64,000 bases of DNA, taken from contig NZ_JAPNKA010000001.1 of the NCBI RefSeq assembly GCF_026626635.1, positions 11,144,501-11,208,500 of the forward strand, read 5' to 3'. Both the position numbers and the translations under genes were made by a program. The notes below the pieces were generated by a model. It did not search any database. It saw only the letters and a list, made by a program, of their open reading frames with translations, and had not been told where the DNA came from. Within the stretch, counting starts at the first letter, position 1. The number at the start of each line of letters is the position of its first letter. The DNA comes from Archangium lansingense. Its GTDB lineage: Bacteria; Myxococcota; Myxococcia; Myxococcales; Myxococcaceae. This document shows, in pieces, positions 28,797-37,459 of the stretch.

Positions 28797-30195
28797 GCAG
28801 CAAACTCCCCTCGCCCACCGGGAGAGGGGCGGGGGTGAGGGTATCGAGCGCCCCGGGTTCCCCCTCCGCGCGCTCCACCAGCGGCTCAGCGAATCCCTCT
28901 TCACCCCCGTGGATCCATCCTCGCTGGTGGCCTACCGGGTCATCTTCGGGCTGCTGATGGTGGTCGCCGTGGCGCGCTTCTTCGCGTACGGGTGGATCCA
29001 CGAGCACTACCTCGCGCCGAAGGTGCTCTTTCCCTACGCAGGACTCGAGTGGATCCGCCCATGGCCGGGCGTGGGTATGTACCTCCACTTCGCACTGATG
29101 GGGCTGGGGGCGCTGGGCATCACGCTGGGCGTGGCGTACCGAGCGAGCGCGCTCACGTTCCTACTGACCTTCACGTACGCGCACCTCATCGACAAGACGT
29201 ACTACCTCAACCACTACTACTTCATCTCGCTGGCGGGGCTGCTGCTGGTGGTGCTGCCGTTGGACATGAAGGGGCGGACGCACGTGCCCGCCTGGTGGAT
29301 GTGGCTGCTGCGAGGGCAAGTGGGGCTTGTGTACTTCTTCGGCGGGGTAGCGAAGCTGAAGAGCGACTGGCTCGTCCATGCTCAGCCGATGAAGATCTGG
29401 CTGGCGGCGAGCACGGACCTGCCGGTGCTTGGACGACTCTTCGAACAACCCTGGGCGCCACACGCCTTCAGCATCGCCGGAGCGGTGTTTGATCTGTGCG
29501 TGGTGCCCGCGCTGCTGTGGAGGCGGACACGGTGGCTGGCCTACGCAGCCGTGGTGGGCTTCCACGTCATCACGCGGATGCTCTTCCCCATCGGCATGTT
29601 CCCATGGCTGATGATGGCGGGCGCCCTGCTCTTCTTCCCGCCTGACTGGCCTCGGCGGCTCGCGAGCTGGCTGCGGCGCGAGCCGATGAAAGCCGCCACT
29701 CCCGAGCCATCCCCTGCGTTGCCCTCAAGGCGCGCCTGGACGGGCCCCGCGCTGGCGGTGGTGTTCCTTGGGGTGCAGTTCCTCATGCCGATGCGGCATC
29801 TGCTCTACCCGGGCGACGTGATGTGGACGGAGGAGGGCTACCGCTTCTCGTGGAACGTCATGCTGATGGAGAAGAACGGCGTGGCCGAGTTCCGCGTCAG
29901 CGAACCCGCCACCGGGAAGCGGTGGGTGGTGCCTCCGAGCCAGCACCTCTCGCCCTACCAGGTAAAGATGATGGCCACGCAGCCGGACATGCTGCTGACC
30001 TTCGCGCACTACCTGTCCCACCACTTCGCCGAGCAGGGACACCCGAGCGTGGAAGTACACGTAGACGCCTTCGCGAGCCTCAATGGCCGGCCGCGCCAGC
30101 GGCTCGTGGACCCCACGGTGAACCTGGCCGCAGTAGGACCGTGGGACGATCTCCACGGATGGGTGCTACCCTTCCGTGAGGTGGCTCCGCCCTAG
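28786..30195 (+). CDS. HTTM-domain membrane protein
   Basis: 469 residues. Many membrane helices (about eight) and the horizontally transferred transmembrane (HTTM) domain related to vitamin-K-dependent gamma-carboxylase: DPSSLVAYRVIFGLLMVV, HYYFISLAGLLLVVLPLD, QVGLVYFFGGVAKLKSDWL and VVGFHVITRMLFPIGMFPWL. The last about 130 residues form a soluble domain. ATG at 28786 overlaps the imelysin stop. Residues about 7-22 are encoded by a REP-like repeat and are probably non-conserved. Last gene of the operon; a role in modifying or transferring a redox substrate is inference only. Confidence 0.85.
   Translation: METEQQTPLAHRERGGGEGIERPGFPLRALHQRLSESLFTPVDPSSLVAYRVIFGLLMVVAVARFFAYGWIHEHYLAPKVLFPYAGLEWIRPWPGVGMYLHFALMGLGALGITLGVAYRASALTFLLTFTYAHLIDKTYYLNHYYFISLAGLLLVVLPLDMKGRTHVPAWWMWLLRGQVGLVYFFGGVAKLKSDWLVHAQPMKIWLAASTDLPVLGRLFEQPWAPHAFSIAGAVFDLCVVPALLWRRTRWLAYAAVVGFHVITRMLFPIGMFPWLMMAGALLFFPPDWPRRLASWLRREPMKAATPEPSPALPSRRAWTGPALAVVFLGVQFLMPMRHLLYPGDVMWTEEGYRFSWNVMLMEKNGVAEFRVSEPATGKRWVVPPSQHLSPYQVKMMATQPDMLLTFAHYLSHHFAEQGHPSVEVHVDAFASLNGRPRQRLVDPTVNLAAVGPWDDLHGWVLPFREVAPP
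28806..28843 (-). repeat. REP-like palindrome, copy 3 (subtype 1)
   Basis: Reverse complement of copy 1 with small changes: TCCCCTCGCCCACCGGGAG, then AGGGGCGGGGGTGAGGG. It lies inside the 5' end of the HTTM gene. Confidence 0.8.
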
Positions 30196-30215
30196 CGAGG
30201 AAGCTTCGCCCGGGC

Positions 30216-31106
30216 TCAGTTTGACGCTCTTAGATGTTGGACCAGTTGCTGGGCATGACCTGGCAGTTCGGCGAACCGGCGCACGCAGAGAGTGAGCTGC
30301 CGTCGGGCCCAGGAGTCCGTCAACCGGAGCCCGCGGATCGCCATGGACTTCTGATACCGGCGGGCGGCAGTCGCGGGCACCACGCCGATGCCGATGTCGC
30401 GCTCGACCATCCGGCAGATCGCATCGAAGCTGCGCAGACGGACTCGGAGCTTCAACCGGCGCCCGGAGCGTGCCGCATGCTCGGCCAGGTAGTCCTGGAG
30501 CGCGCTTCCCGAGGCCAACCCCACGAAGTCCTGGTCCAGCACCTCGACGAAGCGGAGCTCCCGGCGCGCCGCCAGGGGATGTGCTCGCGCGGTGACGACC
30601 ACGAGCTGATCGAGTCGGAACGGAAAGGTCTCGAGGCCCTCGAGGTCGACGGAGTCAGAGACGATGCCGATATCCGCCCGCCCCTCGGCCACGGCTTGGA
30701 CAATCTCGTAGCTGAGCCGTTCCTCCAGGTCGATGTTGATGTTCGGGTGGTCCGTCAGGAAGGAGCTCAGCGCCTCCGGCAGGAACTCCGTCAACGCGGA
30801 GGTATTGGACAGGAGGCGGACATGGCCCTTCAAGCCATGGGCGTATTCGCCGAGCTCGCCCCGCATCCGTTCGAGCTGCTCCAGCACGGTGCGAGCATGA
30901 TGGACCAACGCCCGTCCCGCAGGAGTCGGACGGACACCGCGCCGCTCCCGCTCCAGCAGCGGAACGCCAAGCGCATCTTCCATGCCGCGGATGCGAGCGC
31001 TCGCGGAGGCCAGGGCGAGATGGCTTCGCTGGGCTCCCCCCGTGATGCTCCCGGCCTCGGCCACGTGGAGGAACAGTCGCAAGTCGGTCAGATCGAAACG
31101 CATCAT
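30216..31106 (-). CDS. LysR-family transcriptional regulator
   Basis: 296 residues. The N-terminal winged helix-turn-helix reads LRLFLHVAEAGSITGGAQRSHLALASASARI, and the C-terminal periplasmic-binding-like effector domain starts near residue 90 (GHVRLLSNTSALTEFLPEAL). It lies divergent to a TSUP transporter gene with a dyad between them, so it most likely controls that transporter and itself. The effector is unknown; sulfur compounds or organic acids are candidates because of the transporter family. Confidence 0.9.
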   Translation of the reverse strand: MMRFDLTDLRLFLHVAEAGSITGGAQRSHLALASASARIRGMEDALGVPLLERERRGVRPTPAGRALVHHARTVLEQLERMRGELGEYAHGLKGHVRLLSNTSALTEFLPEALSSFLTDHPNINIDLEERLSYEIVQAVAEGRADIGIVSDSVDLEGLETFPFRLDQLVVVTARAHPLAARRELRFVEVLDQDFVGLASGSALQDYLAEHAARSGRRLKLRVRLRSFDAICRMVERDIGIGVVPATAARRYQKSMAIRGLRLTDSWARRQLTLCVRRFAELPGHAQQLVQHLRASN

Positions 31107-31134
31107 CGGGCCCTCGGGGCTTGCTGAATGGCCA

Positions 31135-31155
31135 GCCTTCGTCTGGGACGAAGGC
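31135..31155. promoter_or_regulatory. LysR-type operator dyad (T-N11-A)
   Basis: Perfect 8-base arms GCCTTCGT and ACGAAGGC with a 5-base spacer. They contain TTCGT-N5-ACGAA, which fits the T-N11-A rule for LysR regulators, placed 28 bases upstream of the LysR start and 54 upstream of the transporter start. Confidence 0.6.
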
Positions 31156-31209
31156 AGCCTCAGCCAATCCCAGATTGTCCAGCCTCGCCAGCACCCTCAA
31201 GCTGGATGC

Positions 31210-31953
31210 ATGAGTTCCCCTCTGCTGTTGGCCGCCGCCAGCTTTCTGGCCGGCGCCATGAACGCGGTCGCCGGTGGCGGCTCGTTCGTCACCTTCCCCG
31301 CGCTTGTCTGGAGCGGCGTGCCCTCGGTCGCCGCCAATGCGTCGAGCAGCGTCGCGTTGTTCCCAGGCAGCTTCGCCAGCGCTTGGGCCTACCGTGATGA
31401 TTTCAGGAGCTTCGAAGGCGTCTCGGTGAGAGCACTGCTCCCGGTGAGCCTGGCCGGCGGACTCACCGGAGCCATGCTGCTCCTTCTGACGCCCCAGACG
31501 ACCTTCGACGCAGTCATTCCCTGGCTGCTGTTGCTCGGCACCCTGGCCTTCGCGTTCGGCCAGCAGGCAGGCGCAAGGCTCCGGCAGCGCATCCGCATCG
31601 GGCCGGCCCTGCTACTCGGGGGGCAGTTCGTTCTCTCCATCTACGGCGGCTATTTCGGAGGTGCCGTCGGACTCATGATGATGGCGGTCTGGAGTCTGTT
31701 CGGTGTCAGCGACCTCCGGGCGATGAACGCGGCCAAGACGCTGCTCGTAGGGGTGACGAACACCGTGGCCGTGGCGTGTTTCATCGTCGCAGGAGAAGTC
31801 TGGTGGACACAGACGCTCCTGATGGCTCTCGGGGCGGTGGCTGGCGGTTACGTCGGAGCGCGAGTCGGTCGCCGCATCTCCCCATCCCATCTCCGCCTCG
31901 GCATCACGGCCTTCAATGTAGCGATGACCGCCGCGTTCTTCCTGCGCACCTGA
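31210..31953 (+). CDS. TSUP (TauE/SafE) family membrane transporter
   Basis: 247 residues with about eight membrane helices and internal duplication. Family marks are AGAMNAVAGGGSFVTFPAL and the second-half copy GGYFGGAVGLMMMAVW. These proteins export sulfite, sulfonates or related anions. ATG at 31210 is chosen because the upstream frame overlaps the divergent regulator. Likely under control of the adjacent LysR gene. Substrate is unknown. Confidence 0.88.
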   Translation: MSSPLLLAAASFLAGAMNAVAGGGSFVTFPALVWSGVPSVAANASSSVALFPGSFASAWAYRDDFRSFEGVSVRALLPVSLAGGLTGAMLLLLTPQTTFDAVIPWLLLLGTLAFAFGQQAGARLRQRIRIGPALLLGGQFVLSIYGGYFGGAVGLMMMAVWSLFGVSDLRAMNAAKTLLVGVTNTVAVACFIVAGEVWWTQTLLMALGAVAGGYVGARVGRRISPSHLRLGITAFNVAMTAAFFLRT

Positions 31954-31970
31954 ACAAGATGGGGCTCGAT

Positions 31971-32005
31971 ACCCTCACCCCGACCCTCTCCCAGAGGGAG
32001 AGGGA
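31971..32005 (+). repeat. REP-like palindrome, copy 4 (subtype 2)
   Basis: ACCCTCACCCCGACCCTCTC followed by CCAGAGGGAGAGGG, between the convergent TSUP and trpG stops. Confidence 0.85.
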
Positions 32006-32029
32006 GTGGATGCGACAGATGGCCTTTGG

Positions 32030-32593
32030 CTACAGGCGACCTTCGAGGAAGTTGCGCACCAGCCGGGGGCCCTCGGGCGTCAGGACGCTCTCCGGGTGGA
32101 ACTGCACGCCCACCACCGGCCGCTCACGGTGCCGCAGCCCCATGATGAGCCCATCCAGCGTCCACGCCGTCGCCTCCAGCTCCGCCGGCAGCGTTGCCGC
32201 GTCCACCACCAGCGAGTGGTAGCGCGCCGCCTGGAAGCCCGCGGGCATGCCCTCGAAGATGCTCCGGCCCTCATGGCGAATGGATGCCGTCTTGCCGTGC
32301 ACCGGCTCCGGCGCTCGCACGACGTTGCCGCCGAAGACGGCCCCGATGGACTGGTGACCGAGGCATACGCCCAGCACCGGCACCTTCGCGCCGCGAATGG
32401 CCGCCATGCTCACCCCAGCCTCCGTCGGCGTGCACGGTCCCGGTGACACCACCAGGTGCGAGGCCCCCGAGGCCTCCACACCCGCGGCGTCGATCTCATC
32501 GTTGCGAACCACCTTCACCTCGGCTCCCAGCGTGTACAGGAGCTGCACGAGGTTGAAGGTGAACGAGTCGTAGTTGTCGATGACGAGGATCAC
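32030..32593 (-). CDS. trpG: Anthranilate synthase glutaminase subunit
   Basis: 187 residues from a GTG. It is a class I glutamine amidotransferase: nucleophile Cys in PVLGVCLGHQSIG, and the partner His/Glu in VQFHPESVLTPEGP. It begins MILVIDNYDSFTFNLVQLL, the standard TrpG/PabA start. It delivers ammonia to TrpE. The start overlaps the trpE stop (GTGA). Because TrpG and PabA are hard to separate, dual use in folate synthesis is possible; the trpE neighbour favours tryptophan. Confidence 0.93.
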   Translation of the reverse strand: MILVIDNYDSFTFNLVQLLYTLGAEVKVVRNDEIDAAGVEASGASHLVVSPGPCTPTEAGVSMAAIRGAKVPVLGVCLGHQSIGAVFGGNVVRAPEPVHGKTASIRHEGRSIFEGMPAGFQAARYHSLVVDAATLPAELEATAWTLDGLIMGLRHRERPVVGVQFHPESVLTPEGPRLVRNFLEGRL

Positions 32594-34080
32594 CGCACAC
32601 CTCCCTCACGCGCCTGCTTCAGGGCCGTGGCAAGCACCCGCGCCTTGGCCTCCGTCTCGTCCGCCTCCTTCGAGGGCACCGAGTCCGCCACCAATCCCGC
32701 GCCCGCCTCCCACATCGTGCGGTCCCCGTCGATGAAGAAGGTGCGCAGGGCGATGGCCAGGTCCAGCGCGCCGCAGAAGGACAGGTAGCCCACCGCGCCC
32801 GCGTAGGGGCCACGACGCGTGGGCTCCAGCTCGTCGATGATCTGCATCGCGCGAATCTTCGGAGCCCCGGACACCGTGCCCGCCGGGAAGGTGTACGCCA
32901 GCGCATCGAGCGCGTCGTACTTCGCATCGAGCTTCCCGCGCACCTGCGAGACAATGTGCATCACGTGGCTATAGCGCTCGATGACCATCAGGTCCTCGAC
33001 GCGCACCGAGCCCGGAGCCGCCACGCGGCCCACGTCGTTGCGGCCCAGGTCCACCAGCATCATGTGCTCGGCGCGCTCCTTCTCGTCGGCGAGCAGCTCC
33101 TTCTCCAGGGCCTGGTCTTCGGCCTCGGTGGTGCCGCGGCGCCGGGTGCCGGCAATGGGGCGTACCACGACGTCTCCGTCGCGCACCTGCACGAGCAGCT
33201 CCGGAGAAGCACCCACCAGTGCGCGCGCATCACCCAGCTCGATGTGGAAGAGGTACGGCGAGGGGTTGATGCGGCGCAGCGCCCGGTAGAGGGAGAGCGG
33301 CGGCGGCGCGCCACGCGCCTCGAAGCGGCGGGCGAGCACCACCTGCATGCAGTCACCGGCGCGGATGTACTCCTTCACGCGCTCCACGGCGGCCTCGTAG
33401 CCGGCGCGGTCCCAGTGGACAGAGATCTCGGCCTCTCCGCGCATGGGCGGATTGGGGACATAGGCGTCCACCGGGAGGGGCCGCAGCAACCGCGCGGCGA
33501 GGGCCTCGGCACGAGCCTCCGCGTCCGCGAGCGCCTGGGCGACGCTGCCATGACGGTTCGGCCGGGCAATGGCGGTGGCATGCAGCGTCTGAGTGCGCGA
33601 ATCGTGAGTGACGAACTCATCGCACAGCAGCCACTCGGAGTCGGGGAAGGAGATGTCGCGGGAGTGCCGATCTGGCACGTGGCGCTCGAACCAGGACATG
33701 CAGTTGTAGCCGAGGTAGCCGACGAGGCCGCCGACGAACGGGGGCTCACCGGGGAGCTTGGCCACGGCATGCTCACGCCAGACGGAGCGCAGGACGTCGA
33801 GAGGAGCGCCCTCGAGACGCTGTTGCTGGTCGCCGCGCCAGAGGGTGCCGCCAGTGCGGTCGAGCCGGAGACGACCGGAGGGTGCGGTGCCGATGTGGCT
33901 GTAGCGACCGAAGCGCTCGCCACCATGGCAGGACTCGAGGATGAAACCTCGCGCACCACCGAGCTTGAGGTAGGCAGACAGCGGGGTGTCGAGGTCGGCG
34001 GGGAGCACGACCGAGACGGGGACCGCCTCGCCCTTCTCCGCGCGTTGGCGGTAGGCCGCCTTGCGCTCCTGAGCGTTCAT
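32590..34080 (-). CDS. trpE: Anthranilate synthase component I
   Basis: 496 residues; ATG at 34080 with GAGG upstream. It makes anthranilate from chorismate. The N-terminus has FILESCHGGERFGRYSHIG, which corresponds to the tryptophan feedback site (LLES in enterics). The catalytic half shows VVRPIAGTRRRGTTEAEDQ, HMMLVDLGRNDVGRVA and YTFPAGTVSGAPKIRAMQI. Together with trpG it forms a two-gene operon about 10 kb away from the rest of the trp genes, with the opposite direction. Confidence 0.95.
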   Translation of the reverse strand: MNAQERKAAYRQRAEKGEAVPVSVVLPADLDTPLSAYLKLGGARGFILESCHGGERFGRYSHIGTAPSGRLRLDRTGGTLWRGDQQQRLEGAPLDVLRSVWREHAVAKLPGEPPFVGGLVGYLGYNCMSWFERHVPDRHSRDISFPDSEWLLCDEFVTHDSRTQTLHATAIARPNRHGSVAQALADAEARAEALAARLLRPLPVDAYVPNPPMRGEAEISVHWDRAGYEAAVERVKEYIRAGDCMQVVLARRFEARGAPPPLSLYRALRRINPSPYLFHIELGDARALVGASPELLVQVRDGDVVVRPIAGTRRRGTTEAEDQALEKELLADEKERAEHMMLVDLGRNDVGRVAAPGSVRVEDLMVIERYSHVMHIVSQVRGKLDAKYDALDALAYTFPAGTVSGAPKIRAMQIIDELEPTRRGPYAGAVGYLSFCGALDLAIALRTFFIDGDRTMWEAGAGLVADSVPSKEADETEAKARVLATALKQAREGGVR

Positions 34081-34100
34081 CACGTTCCTCTGTGTATGCC

Positions 34101-34134
34101 CCCTCTCCCTCTGGGAGAGGGTTGGGGTGAGGGT
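34101..34134 (-). repeat. REP-like palindrome, copy 5 (subtype 2)
   Basis: CCCTCTCCCTCTGGGAGAGG then GTTGGGGTGAGGGT, 21 bases upstream of the trpE start. The rest of the 225-base gap up to 34305 holds no recognised gene. Confidence 0.85.
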
Positions 34135-34305
34135 CTTCCAGACCGACACTCCGGCACGGGAAACTACCCCTCCGTTATCCCCCGTCCGGCGCGGCCGGAA
34201 AAGGGCTCCGGGCGTCCGATACGGACCCACCTGCCCGTCTTGACAGGACCATCACCTCGACCCCTCGCCGAGCAGGCAGACCTTCGCGCCCGCCAGGCGA
34301 GCGTC

Positions 34306-35373
34306 TCAATCCTCGCCGCGAGCCCGCTCCCGAGGGCCGAACAGCCACTCCAGCCCGCGCCACACATCGTCCCGCCAGGCCGTGTAGTTATGGCCGCCGT
34401 GGTACTCGCGGTACTCGGCGCGGTGGCCCGAGGCACGAAGCACGGGGAGGATGCGCTGGTTGCACTCGGCGAGCGCCTCGAAGTGGCCGCAATCCATCCA
34501 CACCTCGAGTGGCCGGGAGGGAGCACGGCGGGCGAGGTCGAACACCACGAAGTCGCGGTTCCACACGCTGAAGGCCCCGGACTGGGAGAGTACGTGTCCG
34601 AAGACCTCGGGCGCGCGCAATCCCGCGTACAAGGCAATCAGCCCGCCAAACGACGCACCGAGGACTGCATGGGCGCCGGGCTCGCGCTTCTCATCCACGA
34701 GCCGCAGTTCGCGGCGGGCGAGCGGCAGAACCTTGTCCAACAGGAAGGCCAGAGTGGCCTCGCTGCAGGTGTACTCGACGGTGCGCGCGGGGCCACCGTG
34801 GGCCACCATCGCCAGGGCGACGGGACGGATGCGGCCCTGAGCAATGAGGTTATCCACCAGGGTGGGCAGCTTCGCGCGCCGAAGGAAATCCGGCCCGTCG
34901 AACACCACCACCAGCGGGCAGGACTTGGAGGTGGGAGGCTCGTAGAGGTGGACCGCGCGCTGGCGGCCGACACACAGCTCATTCGTCTCCACCATGTGAC
35001 GGGTGACAGTGCCGCGCGGCACGCCACGCTGCCGCTGCGCGAGGGGTGTAGGGCGCGACTCGGGCATGTGGAAGAAGTGGTTGAAGTCCCCGAAGCCGTT
35101 GGAGACGAGACGCTCGTTGAGGGGGTCTCTCACCCGCCGGCCCTTCGCGTCCTGGAATGCGTACTCCACATAGGTATCGCGAGGCAGCTTCAGCGTGTGC
35201 GTCCACAGCCCGGGCGCCACCTCCTTCAGGGGGATGGGCTCGCCCGACCAGTCCCGGAAGTCACCCGATACGGACACAGGCTTGCGCCCGCGCCACACGA
35301 AGGTGGCCGTCTCTCCATCGATGACCGGCGAGCCCTCCGCGCGGGCCCGCTGCTCCAACGTCATGCTGTCCAT
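34306..35373 (-). CDS. Esterase-D/enterochelin-esterase-like alpha/beta hydrolase
   Basis: 355 residues; ATG at 35373 with CTGGAG upstream. Residues about 15-95 form a CBM48/early-set-like domain (TATFVWRGRKPVSVSGDFRDW). Residues about 125-350 are an alpha/beta hydrolase with the nucleophile elbow LGASFGGLIALYAG and a likely catalytic His in YHGGHNYTAWRDDVW. The same two-domain layout occurs in Fes/IroD-type siderophore esterases and related ester hydrolases, but no siderophore genes lie nearby. No signal peptide, so cytoplasmic. Confidence 0.8.
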   Translation of the reverse strand: MDSMTLEQRARAEGSPVIDGETATFVWRGRKPVSVSGDFRDWSGEPIPLKEVAPGLWTHTLKLPRDTYVEYAFQDAKGRRVRDPLNERLVSNGFGDFNHFFHMPESRPTPLAQRQRGVPRGTVTRHMVETNELCVGRQRAVHLYEPPTSKSCPLVVVFDGPDFLRRAKLPTLVDNLIAQGRIRPVALAMVAHGGPARTVEYTCSEATLAFLLDKVLPLARRELRLVDEKREPGAHAVLGASFGGLIALYAGLRAPEVFGHVLSQSGAFSVWNRDFVVFDLARRAPSRPLEVWMDCGHFEALAECNQRILPVLRASGHRAEYREYHGGHNYTAWRDDVWRGLEWLFGPRERARGED

Positions 35374-35430
35374 GGCTCGCTCCAGGGCGGACGGTAGCCG
35401 CCCCGGATGCGCCCTGCCAACACCTCGCAC

Positions 35431-36084
35431 CTAGCGCGCGAGGGCGGCACGAGCCGGGCGGATGGCCACCAGGCCCAGCACGGCGGCGAACAGCCAGCGG
35501 CCCCAGCGCGAGCGCTTCTCCACCGGGTGATTGCGCGGAGCGAACTCCTCGAAGAGCTGCACCATGCCCTTGATGAAGTGGCGCATGTCGAGAGGGCTGC
35601 GGCTGGAGAACCACCGGTCATCGCGGACGCCCGGCTCATCCATCCACTGGCCGCCCGCGTTGCGGATGTCGTCCTTGATACCGGGCCACGAGGCCAGCTT
35701 GCGTCCACTGGCCAGGCCCGCGGACACGAGCACCCAAGGGCCATGACAGAGCGTGGCGATGGGCCGGCCGTGCCGGTCGAACTCGCGCACGAAGTCGAGC
35801 ACGTCCTCGCTCTGGCGGAGAGAGTCCGGATTGACGAAGCCCCCGGGGATGAGCAGCGCGTCGAAGTCCTTGGGCCGGGCCTTGTGCACCGTCTCGTCCA
35901 CCGGGACCTTCTTGCCCGGCCATAGCAGGTTCATGCCGCGGATGTGCCCCTTGTGGAGGGAGATGATGTCCACCTGGGCGCCCCGCTTGCGCAGCGCCCG
36001 CACGGGAAGGGTGAGCTCCACTTGCTCGAACCCATCCGTAGCCAGCACGCCCACTCGGATGCCCCTCAATGTCTTCCTCGCCAT
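35431..36084 (-). CDS. DJ-1/PfpI-family protein
   Basis: 217 residues; ATG at 36084 with GGGAGG upstream. The class I amidotransferase-like core has IRVGVLATDGFEQVELTLP, LLIPGGFVNPDSLR and the reactive cysteine in IATLCHGPWVLVSAG, as in PfpI/YhbO/DJ-1 deglycase or chaperone proteins. Residues about 193-217 add a hydrophobic tail (WGRWLFAAVLGLVAI followed by Arg/Ala) absent from typical members, perhaps a membrane anchor. It stands alone on this strand, 57 bases from the esterase gene. Confidence 0.85.
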   Translation of the reverse strand: MARKTLRGIRVGVLATDGFEQVELTLPVRALRKRGAQVDIISLHKGHIRGMNLLWPGKKVPVDETVHKARPKDFDALLIPGGFVNPDSLRQSEDVLDFVREFDRHGRPIATLCHGPWVLVSAGLASGRKLASWPGIKDDIRNAGGQWMDEPGVRDDRWFSSRSPLDMRHFIKGMVQLFEEFAPRNHPVEKRSRWGRWLFAAVLGLVAIRPARAALAR

Positions 36085-36358
36085 GCCCGCGCCTCCCAGT
36101 TTTCTTCCCGCGGAATCGTCGGCATCCCTCTCGCACTCGGCATTCCACGCTCCCTGGTCCGGAGGGCAGCCAGGAGAGCAGCCGGAAGGCGTCACGGCCC
36201 CGTGGCCTGGGTTTCCTGTTTATAGGTAGCGATGAGCTGAGCGAGCCCCAAGGTTGTTTGAATGTCGGTGTGCTCGCGCGAGCTCCCAAGGGCGCCCTGT
36301 CCTCCGGGACAAGGCACGAGCCTCCAGGCAGGATGGCGACCGTCCGGGAGGGAGCACC

Positions 36359-36872
36359 ATGTCGAAGGCCTTCACGAAAGAAGACTCAGGCGGAGAGGAC
36401 GTTCTGCTTCCTCCTCGGCCCCGCTCGGCGACCGGCGAGAAGCGGTACATCACTCCCGAAGGCTACCGGGCCCTGCAGGAGGAGCTCGCAGCGCTGACGG
36501 CTCCCGCGTCTCAGCAGAAGGACACCCCGGCGCTTCAAGGCGAGGCACGTGCCCGTGAGCGGACGCGCCGCGCGCAGCAACTGGCCGCCATCCTGGAGGA
36601 GGTCAAGGTGGTGTCCTCAGAGCACCCCGACGAGGAGCACGTCTACTTCGGTGCGTGGGTGACGCTCGAGGACGAGGAGGGTGAGGAGACGGCGTACCGC
36701 ATCGTCGGCCCGGACGAGGCGGATGTGAAGGCGGGCCGCCTCAGTGTCGAGTTCTCCCCTCGCGCGGGCCCTCCTGGGCAAGGAGCCAGGCGAGTCCGTT
36801 CGGGTCGAGCGTCCACGTGGCGCCATGGAGTACACCGTCACTGGGGTGTCCTACCGGCCCCCCACATCCTGA
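36359..36872 (+). pseudogene. GreB-like transcription elongation factor, frameshifted
   Basis: The first frame gives the GreA/B coiled coil (YITPEGYRALQEELAAL; RTRRAQQLAAILEEVKVV) and the start of the FKBP-like C-domain (VTLEDEEGEETAYRIVGPDE, then GRLSVE). The rest, SPLARALLGKEPGESVRVER and GAMEYTVTGVSYRPPTS, continues in the +1 frame to the TGA at 36870. One extra T at 36752-36753 accounts for it. The repaired protein would be about 170 residues, normal for GreB family members, which rescue backtracked RNA polymerase. Real inactivation or base-calling error cannot be told apart here. Confidence 0.78.
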
Positions 36873-36915
36873 GCACCGCAGGCGCTGTCAGGGACACGCG
36901 CTTGCTGCGTCAGAC

Positions 36916-36936
36916 TTGGTGTCATAATAACACCAA
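36916..36936. promoter_or_regulatory. Palindromic operator-like site before the NADAR gene
   Basis: Perfect 7-base arms TTGGTGT and ACACCAA flank an AT-rich 7-base centre (CATAATA). The site ends 16 bases before the ATG, in an otherwise GC-rich region, as expected for a repressor site overlapping a promoter. The regulator is unknown. Confidence 0.5.
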
Positions 36937-36952
36937 CCATTCGAGGGCTCCC

Positions 36953-37459
36953 ATGAATGACGCGCAGCGCAGGTTCACCTTCTTCTGGAGACAGCAGTCC
37001 CCCTTCTCGCAGTGGTACCCGGTGGAGTTCGTGGTGGGGGGCGTGCGGTTCACGTGCGCCGAGCAGTACATGATGCATGGCAAGGCGGTGCTCTTCGCTG
37101 ACGAGGAGATGGCAACGCGCATCCTGAAAGCGCGGACGCCCAAGGAGCACAAGGCGCTGGGGCGCAAGGTGCGCGGCTTCGAGGGCGCGGTGTGGGAGCG
37201 CGAGCGCGAGCGCATCGTCTATGAGGGCAGCCACGCCAAGTTCACGCAGAACGCGGAGCTACTCGCGGCGCTGCTGGCCACGGCGGGCACGGAGCTGGTG
37301 GAGGCCAGTCCGATGGATCGCATCTGGGGCGTGGGCCTCTCGGCGGAGGACCCGCGCATCCAGGACCCCGCGACGTGGCGGGGCCAGAACCTGCTTGGGA
37401 AGGTGCTCACGCGCCTGCGTGAGGATCTTCTCGCCGCGGACGCCCCTGGGAGCCGCTAG
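36953..37459 (+). CDS. NADAR-domain protein (YbiA-like)
   Basis: 168 residues; ATG at 36953 with GAGGG ahead. The NADAR fold is clear: FTFFWRQQSPFSQWYPVEF, RFTCAEQYMMHGKAVLF, LGRKVRGFEGAVWERER and PMDRIWGVGLSAEDP near the end. Family members act in NAD/ADP-ribose metabolism or remove riboflavin-pathway damage products (YbiA); some reverse DNA or protein ADP-ribosylation. Its TAG stop lies in the CTAG at the edge of the IS element, so the gene remained intact after insertion. Confidence 0.9.
   Translation: MNDAQRRFTFFWRQQSPFSQWYPVEFVVGGVRFTCAEQYMMHGKAVLFADEEMATRILKARTPKEHKALGRKVRGFEGAVWERERERIVYEGSHAKFTQNAELLAALLATAGTELVEASPMDRIWGVGLSAEDPRIQDPATWRGQNLLGKVLTRLREDLLAADAPGSR

Noticed and set aside
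28774..29088. Minus-strand frame containing TLTPAPLPVGEG at the HTTM gene start
   Set aside because: The peptide is only the translated REP-like repeat; the plus strand has the real gene.
32956..35397. An 813-codon plus-strand frame across trpE and the esterase gene
   Set aside because: It crosses two genes and an intergenic repeat on the opposite strand and has no recognisable domain.
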